Below, one piece after another: positions 8,691 to 19,283 of a stretch of DNA of 64,000 bases. Made by a program: the position numbers and the translations under genes. The notes below the pieces were generated by a model, which saw only the letters and a list, made by a program, of their open reading frames with translations, was not told where the DNA came from and made no database searches. Source of the stretch: Siphonodentalium dalli (taxonomy: Eukaryota > Mollusca > Scaphopoda > Gadilida > Siphonodentaliidae); contig CP136066.1 in the NCBI GenBank assembly GCA_032622095.1, positions 168,650,664 to 168,714,663 on the forward strand. Reading direction: 5' to 3'. Every line of letters begins with the position of its first letter. The stretch's first letter is position 1.

Positions 8691-8931
8691 ATAATGAAAA
8701 ATAATCGAAAAAGGGCCATAACTCTGTCGAAAGATATTGGACCAACATGCGGATACCTTTATTTTTAGTAGGCCTTGGATGCCTACAATCGCTAGAGATT
8801 TCACGTTCCGACTGCCATTAGTTTCTGAGTATTTACAAATAAACGGAAAACGGCACCAGTACAAAACAATATACTTCCTTGGTTACACCTAATACAAATA
8901 CTACTAACAACATCATCATCAACACAACATA

Positions 8932-9120
8932 ATGATCAGGATCAGGATCGGAGTCTACATCACCAAATTCATTGCTATTGGGAAAACATCATTTGCAAAA
9001 ACTGCCAACGACGACGAAGAGATTACACTGGATCGCGAAGCCATCGAGGAGCAGTTACTGAAATCCCAAGAATCTCTTCCATCGATCTCCCAGATTAACT
9101 CCAACAGGAGAATGTGGTAG
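8932..9120 (+). CDS. Small plus-strand ORF, 62 codons
   Basis: Not recognised. ATG has A at -3 and follows an unstructured AAC/ATC-rich leader. The C-terminal two thirds are acidic and coding-like (DDEEITLDREAIEEQLLKSQ). It could be a first exon, since GTG/GTAGTC at its end is a possible donor. Unchanged in copies 2-4 (22758-22946, 36589-36777, 50419-50607). It may be a chance ORF. Confidence 0.25.
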   Translation: MIRIRIGVYITKFIAIGKTSFAKTANDDEEITLDREAIEEQLLKSQESLPSISQINSNRRMW

Positions 9121-9827
9121 TCTAAAAGTGAATGGATATTACAGTTGTATATTATTGTATACTATTCCAGATCGTATTCTATTGCCGAATCAAAATTGAG
9201 ATGGCACATTCCGCTATTCTTCCAATGACCATTATCAAACCATTAATGGGATAAACATAGTATGCCACTCAGTCGCTATCAATGCAGCCATTGACTGAAT
9301 TTTCGAAGACGTGAACGTATACCCTTGACGACAATTAGCTATCGATTGTCGTTGCATCAATTGTATCATAAGACGCATCAGATGCACACAACAGGTGTAT
9401 GCCCGTAGTGACTATATGCATTGGATCCATGTGATGTGGTCGTGGATTTTTCATAGCGCGCGATGGGCAGTTTATAGGCATGTACAATACTCTATGTTCC
9501 ACCCTAGATGGATGTCATGTTATATTGGTGGTCTTTACCTCGATCTATGTGTAATTTAAGAAGAAATTGATATAGACGGTTTGACTTCATAATTCAAAAC
9601 CATTCTCATTTAATTCGTGTGCATTAACATATAGTAAGGAAAGCAAAAGTTTCAACCAACAGGTGCTACATCAGATCTACTAAATTTGATCTGGAGATCT
9701 ATCGCTGCAGACAAGTACTCCGAAAATCGTGCCATCTAAGTCCAGGCGAAGTCAAGAATTTGACAACACTCTCTGGATCATTCATGACAACTAACGCTAG
9801 GAATTTTCATCGAAGGCAGCGAAGAAC
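9121..9827. other. Region without assigned gene
   Basis: No clear element. Short frames with coding-like stretches occur on the plus strand (DGTFRYSSNDHYQTINGI near 9210; a stop-free stretch from ~9625 overlapping the next ORF in another frame) but are broken by stops. This may be decayed mobile-element coding DNA. Confidence 0.25.
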
Positions 9828-10208
9828 ATGGAGAGTTATTACAAGCATTGCACAACTACTTCCACATTCTCCAGACCACCAGACTTTCCCCTGCTAAACA
9901 TTACGGTTGAAAAAGAAGAGCAGAGCCAAACATTGGCTAATTACGAGAAGATATGGAAGGAGGGACTCAAGAGGAGTAAAATATATATACTGATTGAGTT
10001 CCCCAAGGAGATAAACGACACCGTTTCTTCTATTAGATCACGATTAATGCCAGAGACAGGTGAGAAAAATATACCAAAATCATATCGCCTGGCGAGAAAT
10101 CATTACTTCCTCAAAAAGTTGATGACCCTTTCTAATACAATGGTCACAATCCTTCCATCTTCTCGAAACATGTTTGGAAAAATAATGGAGATAAATTCCA
10201 CAAATTAA
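9828..10208 (+). CDS. 126-codon plus-strand ORF (copy 1), unknown
   Basis: Among the longest open frames in the unit outside the repeats. The start has a good context (AACATGG) and the stop is TAA. The product is basic and hydrophilic, with KIWKEGLKRSKIYILIEF near the middle and a Lys/Leu/Met-rich C-terminal part. I do not recognise a domain. It ends three bases from the stop of the minus-strand Arg-Gly tail, so the two would converge. Copies 2-4 carry one Lys to Gln change in VEKEEQ. Confidence 0.35.
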   Translation: MESYYKHCTTTSTFSRPPDFPLLNITVEKEEQSQTLANYEKIWKEGLKRSKIYILIEFPKEINDTVSSIRSRLMPETGEKNIPKSYRLARNHYFLKKLMTLSNTMVTILPSSRNMFGKIMEINSTN

Positions 10209-10211
10209 TAT

Positions 10212-10352
10212 TTAATTAACATTCATCTCATCCACGGAACCACGACGACCACGACCACTTTTCGGCTTAGTACTCTCGTTGCTGACAGCACCACGTCCAC
10301 TACCGCGACCTCCCCCACGTCCGCGCCCTCCGCGCCCCGTCTTCCTGTGCAT
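10212..10352 (-). pseudogene. Arg-Gly-rich C-terminal tail (copy 1), frame broken upstream
   Basis: On the minus strand a frame reads GRGGRGRGGGRGSGRG, then KPKSGRGRRGS, and ends in TAA at 10214-10212. This is an RGG/GAR-type tail, common in RNA-binding proteins and a usual arginine-methylation target. Upstream, two acceptors (TCTATCAACAG before 10393; CCTATTCCAG before 10354) and the phase of exon C lead into a different frame, so a one-base shift within the GGGGC run is needed to reach this one. All four copies share the break, so it predates amplification. ATTAAA overlaps the stop. A different, unseen acceptor could remove the need for a frameshift. Confidence 0.4.
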
Positions 10353-10592
10353 ACTGGAATAGGTCCGTTTCCAGTGGCAGCTGTTGATAGAATTGAATGC
10401 ATGTTATTAGTAAAGGCAGTAGAAAATAAAGCATTAACATTATTATCAATGTTATTCCGTTTTTTAATGAGCAAAAAGTGGTTAAAACAATCGAGAATTT
10501 TCCATGAAATCATTTTGCACAATAATTCCGACAGATTTTGCGCAATTTTGGCACAAATCTCAAATGCCATGCGCTAACGGTACTGCACTTAC

Positions 10593-10691
10593 CTCCTTGG
10601 GCAGGTGGATTTGGACTTGATCTATGTGCCTCGCACATATAAGTTAAAGCATTTTGTATGACCTCCGGATCCAAATAGGAAGCAGTATACT
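10593..10691 (-). CDS. Exon C (copy 1), 99 bases, phase 1-1
   Basis: Minus-strand exon with acceptor TTCTTTGATACAG before 10691 and an excellent donor (CAAGGAG/GTAAGT after 10593). It encodes YTASYLDPEVIQNALTYMCE and then AHRSSPNPPAQG, flanked by split codons, and is free of stops only in this frame. The phases (1 in, 1 out) do not fit directly after exon D (phase 0 out), so another exon or another transcript is needed. It lies upstream of the Arg-Gly tail. Residues are unchanged in copies 2-4. Family unknown. Confidence 0.5.
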
Positions 10692-11627
10692 CTGTATCAA
10701 AGAATAATTGTAGGAGCTGGTGATAGTAAAGTTTTATGCATCAAAGTCCATGTTTTCTGACATTTTGTCAATATGGTTTCCCCTACCCCATTTTTCAGAT
10801 ATTCAAAGTTGGAGTCAGTTTCCAGAAAAATGAGTGAAATTCAGTGACATTCATTGACATATCAAAATAAGGCTATTATATCAAAGGAGGAAAGTTCAAA
10901 TGATTTTGCACATTAAACGAACATTGGTTGTACTATTTATACACAAAACACCTTTAAAAATGGACACAAACGCCCATAATGACATTTTTATAAAAGAGTA
11001 AATTCTCAGGATTCAAAGGGCCATAATTTTATTTTCTACACCACATTTTGGAATTTCCTTCACATTGTGTTTAATCATGTATATTTAAGTGATTATGAGA
11101 AACAAAGGGAAAATGGATATATATTTATTGAGTTGTATGACCTCAAATATGCTATTTCATCAAGCCTGTTCTGGACCACAGGCAAATTTGACTGTCCATA
11201 CAATGGTGGAACACACATTTTGTTTAAGAATAGTTTTGTCATCTCAATCATAGATGCATAAAGAAATCATATAGAGAGGAAATGACTAAAACAACAAGAA
11301 ATCCCTTAATTTTTCTATAGTTTTTAAAATACAAGACCATAAAAAATGGATTTTAACTAATATTGAGAAATTGAGGCTCCGAAATTAGATAAAATCCAAA
11401 TTTTGGAGGCACATAACTAAAAAAACACTCAACGTATCTGGGGAAGGTTTTCTGTTCTGAGTTGTGTAATCTACAAAATGGATATATAAATGGAAGGCCT
11501 TGTGAAATAAAGTTTTTTATAAACATTCTTGAAAAGCCATAAATTGAGTATTTTATCAAATTTTGAGCGCCACGAATTTCGTTTCCAGTTCCCAGATAAA
11601 ATTTCATTTATCATTTTTGTGACCAGA
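10692..11627. other. AT-rich spacer with dispersed-repeat traces
   Basis: No supported exon. AAAGGGCCATAATTT at 11016 is a relic of the dispersed motif. Open frames on both strands (for example around 11067-11261) have AT-biased, repeat-like composition. Confidence 0.35.
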
Positions 11628-13640
11628 ACCATGGCGGCCACCCGGGAATCCTTGCATTTTCGTGCGGTGCCACCCATCGGGCATCTATATGACAGGGACG
11701 CGGCCATAAAGCCCCTTCCAATTTTTCGAAAATTAGGCTGAAGTCGTGCATGGGGTGTCGAAATAGCACTCGTTACTAAATCGGCTGCGTATCCAGACCA
11801 TGGCAGCCACCCGGGAATCCTTTCATTTTCGTGCGTTGGCACCCAGCGGCCATCTATAGGACAGGGATGCGGCTATATAGCACCTTGAAATCATGCATGG
11901 AGCTCAAAATTGCACTTTTTGTTACTAAATTCTCAAAATATAATAATAATCGTTACTAAATCGCCTATGTATGCATAACCACAGCATCTACGGGACCATC
12001 CTTTTGGATTCTTCTTGTGCCACCACTAATCCATCTAAAAATCACAAACTATGTCACATAAACTTGTCCAGCTGTTCAAAAATTGGGCGTAAATCGTGCG
12101 TGGGTATATAATTAGGACATTTTTCGTTGCATGACTTACGCCCAATTTTTGAACAGCTGGCTATTGTGGTTATGAATACATAAGGAATTTAGCAACGAAA
12201 AATGTCCTATTTTTACCCCGCTCAAGACTTACGCCCAATTTTTGAACAGTTGGACACGCTATGTGAACCAGTTTGATTTCTAGATGGACTAATTGTGGCA
12301 CAAGAATAATCCATAAGAACAGCCCCCTGGCAGCTATGGTTATACCTACGCAGGCGATTTAGCAACGAAAAATGACTTTTTTCATTATTTTGACCCCATG
12401 CACGACTTACGCCCAATTTTTGAACAGCTGGACAGGCATATGTGAACCAGTTTGTGATTTCTAGATGGACTAATTGTGACACAAGAAGAATCCACAAGGA
12501 TAGCATCGTGGCTGCTATGGGTATGCCTACGCAGGCGATATAGCAACGAAAAATGACCTTTTCCCAATATTTTGACCCCATGCACGACTTACGCTCAATA
12601 TTCGAACAGCTGGACAGGCGTATGTAAACCAGTCTGTGATTTCTAGATGGACTAATTGTGGCACAGGAGAATCCATAAGAACAGCCCCCCTGGCAGCTAT
12701 GGTTATACCTACGCAGGCGATTTAGCAACGAAAAATCACCTTTTTGTTTCATTATTTTGACACCACGCTCGACTTACGCCCAATTTTTTAACAGCTGGAC
12801 AGGCGTATGTGAACTAGTTTGTGAGTTAAAGATGGACTAATTGTGCCATAAGAAGAATTCACAAGGATAGCCCCGTGGCTGCTATGGTTATGCCAACGCA
12901 GGCGATTTAGTAACATATCATCGCGCGAATACGCACATAACCGACCTATAATTTTAATTAGGTACTTAAAGTGATTTTTGGTTCTGAAATAAGCAGATAA
13001 TGCAGTTATAGTTGTCATTTCGTGTTATGGCGCGAGCCACAGTGAAAACACATGCTAATGAGCGTACACCTGAAAAGTTTGGCTTATTTTTGTCATTGTC
13101 CGCACATAATTTACTTAGAATCGCCTCTATATGAGTCGATAATGTGACTTAATAGGGACTCATTTTCAGCACATTGTCGACTCAAAATGAGGCGATTCTA
13201 AGCAGATTATCTACCTAACATATTGTTTCTTCTCCGCAAATAATGTGCTGGTTTTCAGGATTAAGCAACGAAAAAATGTCACATTTTTACCCCACGCAAG
13301 ATTTAAGCCCAATTGTTGAACAGCTGGACAAGTTTATATGACCTATTTTATGATTTCTAAATGGACTTGTGGCGGCACAAGAAGAATCCACAAGGATAGC
13401 CCCGTGACATCTATGGTTATGCCTACGCAGGCGATTAAGCAACGAAAAATGAAATTGTTTTCATTATTTTGACCACACACACGACTTACGCTCAATTTGC
13501 GAACAGCTGGATGGGTGCATGTTACTTGATTTGTGATTTCTAAATGGACTGGTGGTGGCAGAAGAAAACTCCACAAGGATAGCCTCGTGACTGCTATGGT
13601 TATGCCTGCGCACGTATTAAACAATTGAGTGGTGCTCAAA
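11628..13640. repeat. ~180-bp satellite, head-to-head arrangement (copy 1)
   Basis: Diverged ~176-186-bp units marked by ACGCCCAATTTTTGAACAG and GCAACGAAAAATG. Starts of the first phrase fall near 12228, 12404, 12584, 12770, 13300 and 13480. About three units at 11628-12120 run in reverse orientation and the rest forward. At the switch, CCAGCTGTTCAAAAATTGG (12068 on) and its exact 25-bp reverse complement (12136-12160) form a perfect inverted repeat. A foreign piece interrupts at about 12905-13290. Bivalve helentron-like elements also carry cores of 150-180-bp repeats; membership is a guess. Confidence 0.85.
13114..13202. mobile_element. Long hairpin inside satellite, MITE-like
   Basis: CTTAGAATCGCCTC (13114-13127) pairs exactly with 13189-13202, and GAGTCGATAATGTG (13133-13146) pairs with 13170-13183 with one mismatch. 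It sits in the ~385-bp segment that interrupts the satellite. It resembles a fold-back or MITE-type insertion; no target-site duplication was confirmed. Confidence 0.45.
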
Positions 13641-13913
13641 TCGCTCGAGGACATATTGAATTAAATCGCACCAGACTAATTACCAATGCCGAAACAGATA
13701 CCAATGTCCGCTTAGGCGGGATATTTGGATGATATGCCATGATCAGTTTCACACTGGGCAGTTGAGGTTCCTCGTTGAGTAGTATGTCAAACGTAAAATC
13801 AATTGATCTAAATCAAACACATAATAGGCACAATCATTATGCAAAACTGTGGACATAAATTTAAAGAGGAAAGTGCTTACATACTTCAATTATGTGTGGC
13901 ATATTATACTTAC

Positions 13914-14021
13914 CTTGAACAGCTCTGACCATTCAGATGTACCCCAGTGATACATCCTACCAGCCGGAACACGACTACACAGGAACACTTCACTTCCTGT
14001 GATTGCCGCGAGCTCAAATGC
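13914..14021 (-). CDS. Exon D (copy 1), second half of MADS-like domain
   Basis: Minus-strand exon of exactly 36 codons, phase 0-0. Acceptor TTTCCCCATCTTGTAG before 14021; near-perfect donor TTCAAG/GTAAGT after 13914. It encodes AFELAAITGSEVFLCSRVP and then AGRMYHWGTSEWSELFK. This matches the second half of an SRF-type MADS box (A-Y-E-L-x3-T-G-x-x-V-x-L ... G-x-x-Y). Its first half is exon A of the next unit to the right (15671-15511), joined in phase 0 over a 1,489-base intron that spans the unit junction. No change between copies. The MADS call rests on pattern comparison only. Confidence 0.6.
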
Positions 14022-14131
14022 CTACAAGATGGGGAAATTTCTCTTAGTGATACATGTATTTTATTAGCCATATATATTGTTTGGGCAGGTTATCGTTACA
14101 CGTCAATAACATCGTTGATCAATTGTTACAG

Positions 14132-14325
14132 GCAATGAAGACTTTCAAATGTAGGATGGCTGGCCGAAATACCATTGAGATGTTCGATCTACTTGCTGCA
14201 AGTGAAGACGTGATATAAGTTGAAGAGAATGGCTATGCAGATAGCGACATACCCACTGTCCAAACGGAGAGCCATAACTCTTTTCGCAGGAGACCCATCG
14301 CTCGAGAGGCACACATATAGCATTA
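14132..14325 (+). pseudogene. Plus-strand coding-like fragment with internal stop
   Basis: After an acceptor-like CAATTGTTACAG the plus strand reads KTFKCRMAGRNTIEMFDLL, then AASEDVI, a TAA stop, and continues in frame as VEENGYADSDIPTVQTESHN to a second stop. Composition is coding-like on both sides of the stop. It is not recognised and lies in the A-D intron, antisense to that gene. It is probably decayed coding DNA and is repeated in copies 2-4. Confidence 0.25.
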
Positions 14326-14699
14326 TAAATTATCAATAACTATGACATAGAAAACAGTGATGTGTTAATGGTGTAAGTATTATGTTCATTCATTGGGTAT
14401 TGCAGTACAATGATAGAAAATAAAAAGTAGTCAATTGAGCAATTTGCTTGGTATAATTAGGGTGTTTGTGTATATATAATGGATGGATGTGGATGCATTA
14501 TTTTCAATTCGAATAGTGTGCACAGTATACGATATACCATTCTCGAATATTAATAACTTAATGTATGGAATGCTACTCTAGAACTTTGATCTGTAGCAAT
14601 TCAACCGCGGAATATCGATGGAATGATCCAATATAGTAGTGTTAAAGAATTATTTGTGGTAAAAACTCCCGCTTCGAAAAACAATTATTTTTCAATGGT

Positions 14700-14870
14700 C
14701 ATCACCGCTCAGCCTGTACAGTCTGGTGAGCATCTCAACAGTGATTGACTCTCTTGCGTCTGATTCATTATCCCGTGGGTCGTCGAAGATTGGATTAAGT
14801 TATCTCCTAGTTTGTTCACATATGCTGTTTTCTTTGTAAATGACTCACTGTTACATGGTCTAGGTCCTTA
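14700..14870. other. Both-strand open stretch, unresolved
   Basis: Minus strand reads GPRPCNSESFTKKTAYVNK onward to about 14715; plus strand reads SLYSLVSISTVIDSLASDSL over the same bases. One is probably a decayed coding frame and the other its shadow. No splice sites decide between them. Confidence 0.2.
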
Positions 14871-14920
14871 TGTGAAGACAGGAGCTATAACAAAGTGGGT
14901 ACCGTCTAAGTGACCCCCAT

Positions 14921-15330
14921 ATGCGACAGCCACACATAAGCATGGGCGTGCTGGAGCTGAGCAACCAGCTCGAATACTTCAACAACATCTGCTCCAGTAC
15001 CATGGCCTCGTACTACTCAAATACCATGGATAAAAAGAAATTCCAGATACCTACACCACTCTGGCAGTAACGAGGGAAGAAGAAAAGGCTGCTGGTGACC
15101 ACTCGAACAAGAGGAAACCAGAGTTGGTAAAGATGGCAACATCGAAGATAAAGAAGATGGGGATGAGTGGGTATGTGGAGGAGAGTGACCTAATACAATC
15201 AAGGTGGGATGGTGGCGTAAAGCGGGGGCTTAAAAAATATCTGGTAGTGTTCGTTAAAGAGTTGGTGGCATTGAAGACAGAACAGAGCAGGGTGGCCGGT
15301 GAACACATGAGGGAGGTGTGTTCCGATTAA
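14921..15330 (+). pseudogene. Frameshifted plus-strand coding-like stretch (copy 1)
   Basis: From ATG at 14921 the frame reads MGVLELSNQLEYFNNICSST and on to PTPLWQ then TAA (15068-15070). Codon third positions are rich in G/C, unlike the surroundings. A second frame overlaps and runs from ~15034 to TAA at 15328-15330. It is Lys/Glu-rich (NKRKPELVKMATSKIKKMG) with a hydrophobic KKYLVVFVKELVALK. A one-base shift near 15060 would join them. It lies next to the unit junction, antisense within the A-D intron. Not recognised; a mobile-element or processed-gene relic is possible. Confidence 0.35.
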
Positions 15331-15510
15331 AGGTTAGTTGTGGTCGTGTATTGTTTGAAGTGAAATTGTTCTGTTTACATTTCGTCAACGGGAGGGAATT
15401 GGGTGAAATTAATCGGTGATTATCTGCCGTTATGGGTAGAACAGTGTGATTATATGGACTAACAACTGTAACACAATAACAGGTGAAAAACGCAACATTT
15501 CAATACCTAC

Positions 15511-15671
15511 CTTCACGAATAACGTGTCCTTGTGCCCGCTGAGCTGATTGTTCCGCCTTTCATTTTTGCCGAGTATGTAATCGGTATTTTTCCATGATGG
15601 TGCTGCCCACGGATAGGTTGGCCAGGCTAATTTTTCCCAGGGTTGAAAGTTTTGGCTTCGATTAGTCGACT
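15511..15671 (-). CDS. Exon A (copy 2), pairs with exon D of copy 1
   Basis: Same protein sequence and splice sites as copy 1. Going left on the minus strand, the transcript would cross the unit junction at 15340 and reach exon D at 14021-13914 after a 1,489-base intron. Both junction phases are 0. The joined residues DTLFVK and AFELAAITGSEVF reproduce the MADS pattern K-x3-L-x-x-K-A-[YF]-E-L-x3-[TC]-G-x-x-V. Confidence 0.6.
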
Positions 15672-15947
15672 CTGTATGGTAAAAAACTTTCAATCAAAAT
15701 AACCAATTATGGATGTTAGGAATACGGTACATTCTTTTATATAATACTAGCAGGTTAGCCCGCCACTGGCGTGGTTGGCCAGAAACATGACAATTTTAAT
15801 TTTTGAATTTAATTTTTTTTTTTTTTTAATTCATTTTTGGTTTTTCAATATTTTACACGATTTGACCTTGAATTGATCATTGTCAAGGTCAGGTCGGAGT
15901 CACAATTTAACCCGTTCATGACACTTCCCGTAGGTAGCAAGTGTGAG

Positions 15948-17536
15948 TGTGTAGTAGTTATCCAAGGTATCTCCTCAATACAAATAGGAGTGTAGTATGC
16001 AGCCGGTGTAGTTTTTATCCGAGGTATCGCCTCAATACAAATAAGAGTGTAGTATGCAGCCGGTGTAGTTATCCGAGGTATCTCCTCAATACAAATAAGA
16101 GTGTAGTATGCAGCCGGTGTAGTTATCCGAGGTATCTCCTCAATACAAATAAGAGTGTAGTATGCAGCCGGTGTATGACGGGAGCTGCGTTGGTGCAGCA
16201 TTAACCATTTCATGGCGGGAGTTGCGTTTGTGCAGCATTAACCCTTTCATGACGGGAGCTGTGTTGGTGCAGCATTAACACTTTCATGACGGGAGCTGTG
16301 CTGGTGCAGCATTAACCCCTTCATGACGGGAGCTGGGCTGGTGCAGCATTAACTCTTCCATGACGGGAGCTGCGTTGGTGCAGCATTAACTCTTCCATGA
16401 CGGGAGCTGCGTTGGTGCAGCATTGACACTTTCATGACATGAGCTGTGCTAGTGCAGCATTAACCCTTTCATGATGGGAGCTGTGCCGTTGCAGCATTAA
16501 CTCTTTCATGACGGGAGCTGTGCTGGTGCAGCATTAATTTTTTCATGACGGGAGCTGTGCTGGTGCAGCACCAATTCTTTCATGACGGGAGCTGTGCTGG
16601 TGCGGCATTAATTCTTTCATATCGGGAGCTGCGTTGGGGCAGCATTAATTCTTTCATGACGGGAGCTGTGCTGGTACAGCATTATTTATTTATGATGGGG
16701 GCTGCGTTGGGGCAGTATTAACCCTTTCATGGTGGGAGCTACGTTGGTGCAACATTAACCCTATCATGTCGGGAGCTGTGCTGCTGCAGCATTAACCGTT
16801 TTATGACGGGAGCTGCGTTGGTGCAGCATTAACACATTCAAGACGGGGGCTGCGTTGGTGCAGCATTAACACTTTCATGACGGGAGCTGTGCTGGTGCAT
16901 CATTAACCCTTTCATGACGGGAACTGTGCTGGTGCAGCATTAACTCTTTCATGACGGGAGCTGCGTTGGTGCAGCATTAACAATTTCATGATGGGAGCTG
17001 TGCTGGTGTAGCATTAACCCTTTCTTGGCGGGAGCTGTGCTGGTTCAGCATTAACTCTTTCATGACGGGAGCTGTGCTGGTGCAGCATTAACCCTTTCAT
17101 GACGGGAGCTGCGCTGTTGCAGCATTAACCATTTCATGACGGGAGTTGCGTTGGTGCAGCATTAACCCTTTCACGACGGGAGCTGCGTTGGTGCAGCATT
17201 AACACTTTCACGACGGGAGCTGTGCTGGTGCAGCATTAACCCTTTCATGATGGGAGCTGGGCTGGTGCAGCATGAACTCTTCCATGACGGGAGCTGCGTT
17301 GGTGCAGCATTAACCCTTTCAAGATGGGAGCTGTGCTGGTGCAGCATTAACTCTTTCATGACGGGAGCTGTGCTGGTGCAGCATTAATTATTTCATGACG
17401 GGAGCTGCGTTGGTGCAGCATTAATTATTTCATAGCGGGAGCTGTGCTGGTGCAGCATTAATTATCTCATGACGGGACCCGCGTTGGTGCAGCATTAATT
17501 ATTTCATAGCGGGAGCTGTGCTGGTGCAGCATTAAC
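15948..17536. repeat. 54-bp (x4) plus 37-bp minisatellite, copy 2
   Basis: Four 54-bp units, then the 37-bp array from 16176, with the same order of unit variants as copy 1. Confidence 0.93.
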
Positions 17537-17538
17537 AC

Positions 17539-18540
17539 CTGCCTGGAGGCAGGTTTCGCCATTCGACAACAAGAGTTGGCCAAGCTCTGGCAAGGTTGTC
17601 GGTTGAACTGGTCGAGCCGTAATGACAGCCTGCAACCTGTCCCAAGCATGTTCTATGGGATTGAGTTCGGTTGGACTCGCTGGCAAGTCCAGGCGATCTA
17701 TTCCTTCTTCCTAAAGGATAACAGTTCAGCAGCTCGGGTCGGTTTGATCCTGCATTATTGCCCATCATAACCAAATCCTCGCGTACCGCTCCCGCATACG
17801 CCCCCACGATTGAACCCAGAATGCATGCCAATAATGCAGTCCATTACGATTTGTGTTCTGGAGGACATACAGGTCCTTGTCGTCGCCCAAAGTCATCCCT
17901 CCCCACAGCATATCCGACCCACCACCATAATGGTCATGCTTCCTCTCAGTGCATCGGTGAACCTCCCATTCTACCTTTTCCAGACCAAAACACGTCTGTC
18001 ATGGAAGTATGGGCCCATTAGTAAACAGCACGGGTTACCATTGCTGCATTGTGTATTTGACACATACCGTGTATGGGGAGGGATGACTTTTGGGCGGCGA
18101 CAAGGACCTGTACGTCACCCAGAACAGAAACCTTAATGGACTACATTGTAGACATGCATTCTGGATCCAATCTTGGGGCCGTATGCGGGAGCTGTAAGCG
18201 AGGATTTGTTTCTCATGGACAATAATACAGGAGCAAACTGATCCAAGCTGATAAACTGTTATCCTTTAGGAAGGAGGAATAGATCGCATGGACTTACCAG
18301 CGAGTCCACTCGAACTCAATTCCATAGAACATGCTCGGGACAGGTTGCAGGCTGTCATTACGGCTCGACCAGTTCAACCGACAACCTTGCCAGAGCTTGG
18401 CCAACTCTTGTTGTCGAATGGCGAAACCTGCCTCCAGACAACGTCCGTACCATGGTGGATGGGGCTTAGAGATGTTGCAAAGTTGTGGTGAGCGTTCGCA
18501 GAGGTCACACCAAGTACTGAGAGTGTTGTTCGAATGAATA
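17539..18540. pseudogene. Inverted Tc1-type transposase fossils, copy 2
   Basis: Same structure as in copy 1. The plus arm keeps the family Trp in WGGMT where copy 1 has Ser. Confidence 0.85.
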
Positions 18541-19042
18541 CAATTCGTTTCAATACATTTGACTTGTGTGTTTGTACTTATTGAAATTCGTCAAATTGGG
18601 GGTAATATTGTTCCATCTTCCCACTTAGGAAATCTAAGCCACTGGACAGTTGCAGCCCCCATTAAATAACAAGAGGATATAACAATCTACAATTTAACGG
18701 ACCATTCCTATCCAAAAAGTGGATATTTTACAAAATATTACAATATATATGGGTGATCCTTAGCAAAATGTGAGTAGTATATATGAAAGCATTGCCAAAT
18801 AGCCGGACAAACACCTCAAATAAACGCACAAAACACGAGGCATATAATCGCCTGTTTCTATAAATAACATACTCTACTATAACTATGCAGCGATACAATC
18901 ATTCCGGACGCAAAAATTCACGGAATTTGAAACATTGTTCTCAGTTAACGCGATGGGTGAATACAAAACGCTCTTTATTCATACCATAAACGGAAAGAAC
19001 TGACAAAAACGCTCTTTAACGTTTCATGATGGGCTCGCGTGT

Positions 19043-19283
19043 TTAGTTTAATTGATTTGGATTAGTCTTTCCATTATCATCACGAAGAGTGGTCGACGTA
19101 TTTGTAGACCTGATATGACCAGCGGAACCGGGTCGGGATCTGTTCGACCTATTCAAAATGACATTAACTCCAGATTGATTAAACCGCCCACTATTTTTGG
19201 GCAGCCTGTGAATATTGGTATTCGAGAATGTGACCTCAGCCAGTGTGTTGTCATGTAAAAGTGCGTTTGTGGGTTCTACGAAC
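19043..19283 (-). CDS. Terminal exon T (copy 2)
   Basis: Same frame, acceptor, stop and AATAAA as copy 1; translation unchanged. Confidence 0.42.

Larger units (their letters stand above)
1568..15339. repeat. Macro-repeat unit, copy 1 (13,772 bp)
   Basis: First full unit of the direct tandem array. Homology with copy 2 starts abruptly at 1568 (equivalent to 15340); the bases before it are unrelated to the end of a unit. It is the most distinct full copy: only three 54-bp repeats instead of four, a 15-base G-run, a 2-base deletion at the exon F acceptor, lack of a 5-base CCATG insertion near 10568, and private substitutions such as W to S in the Tc1 fossil near 4248. Outer copies of tandem arrays are often the least homogenised. 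Confidence 0.97.

Noticed and set aside
10223-10570. 115-codon minus-strand ORF with a Val-rich end
   Set aside because: The Val run is the Arg-Gly repeat read out of frame; exon C and splice signals argue for the other frame.
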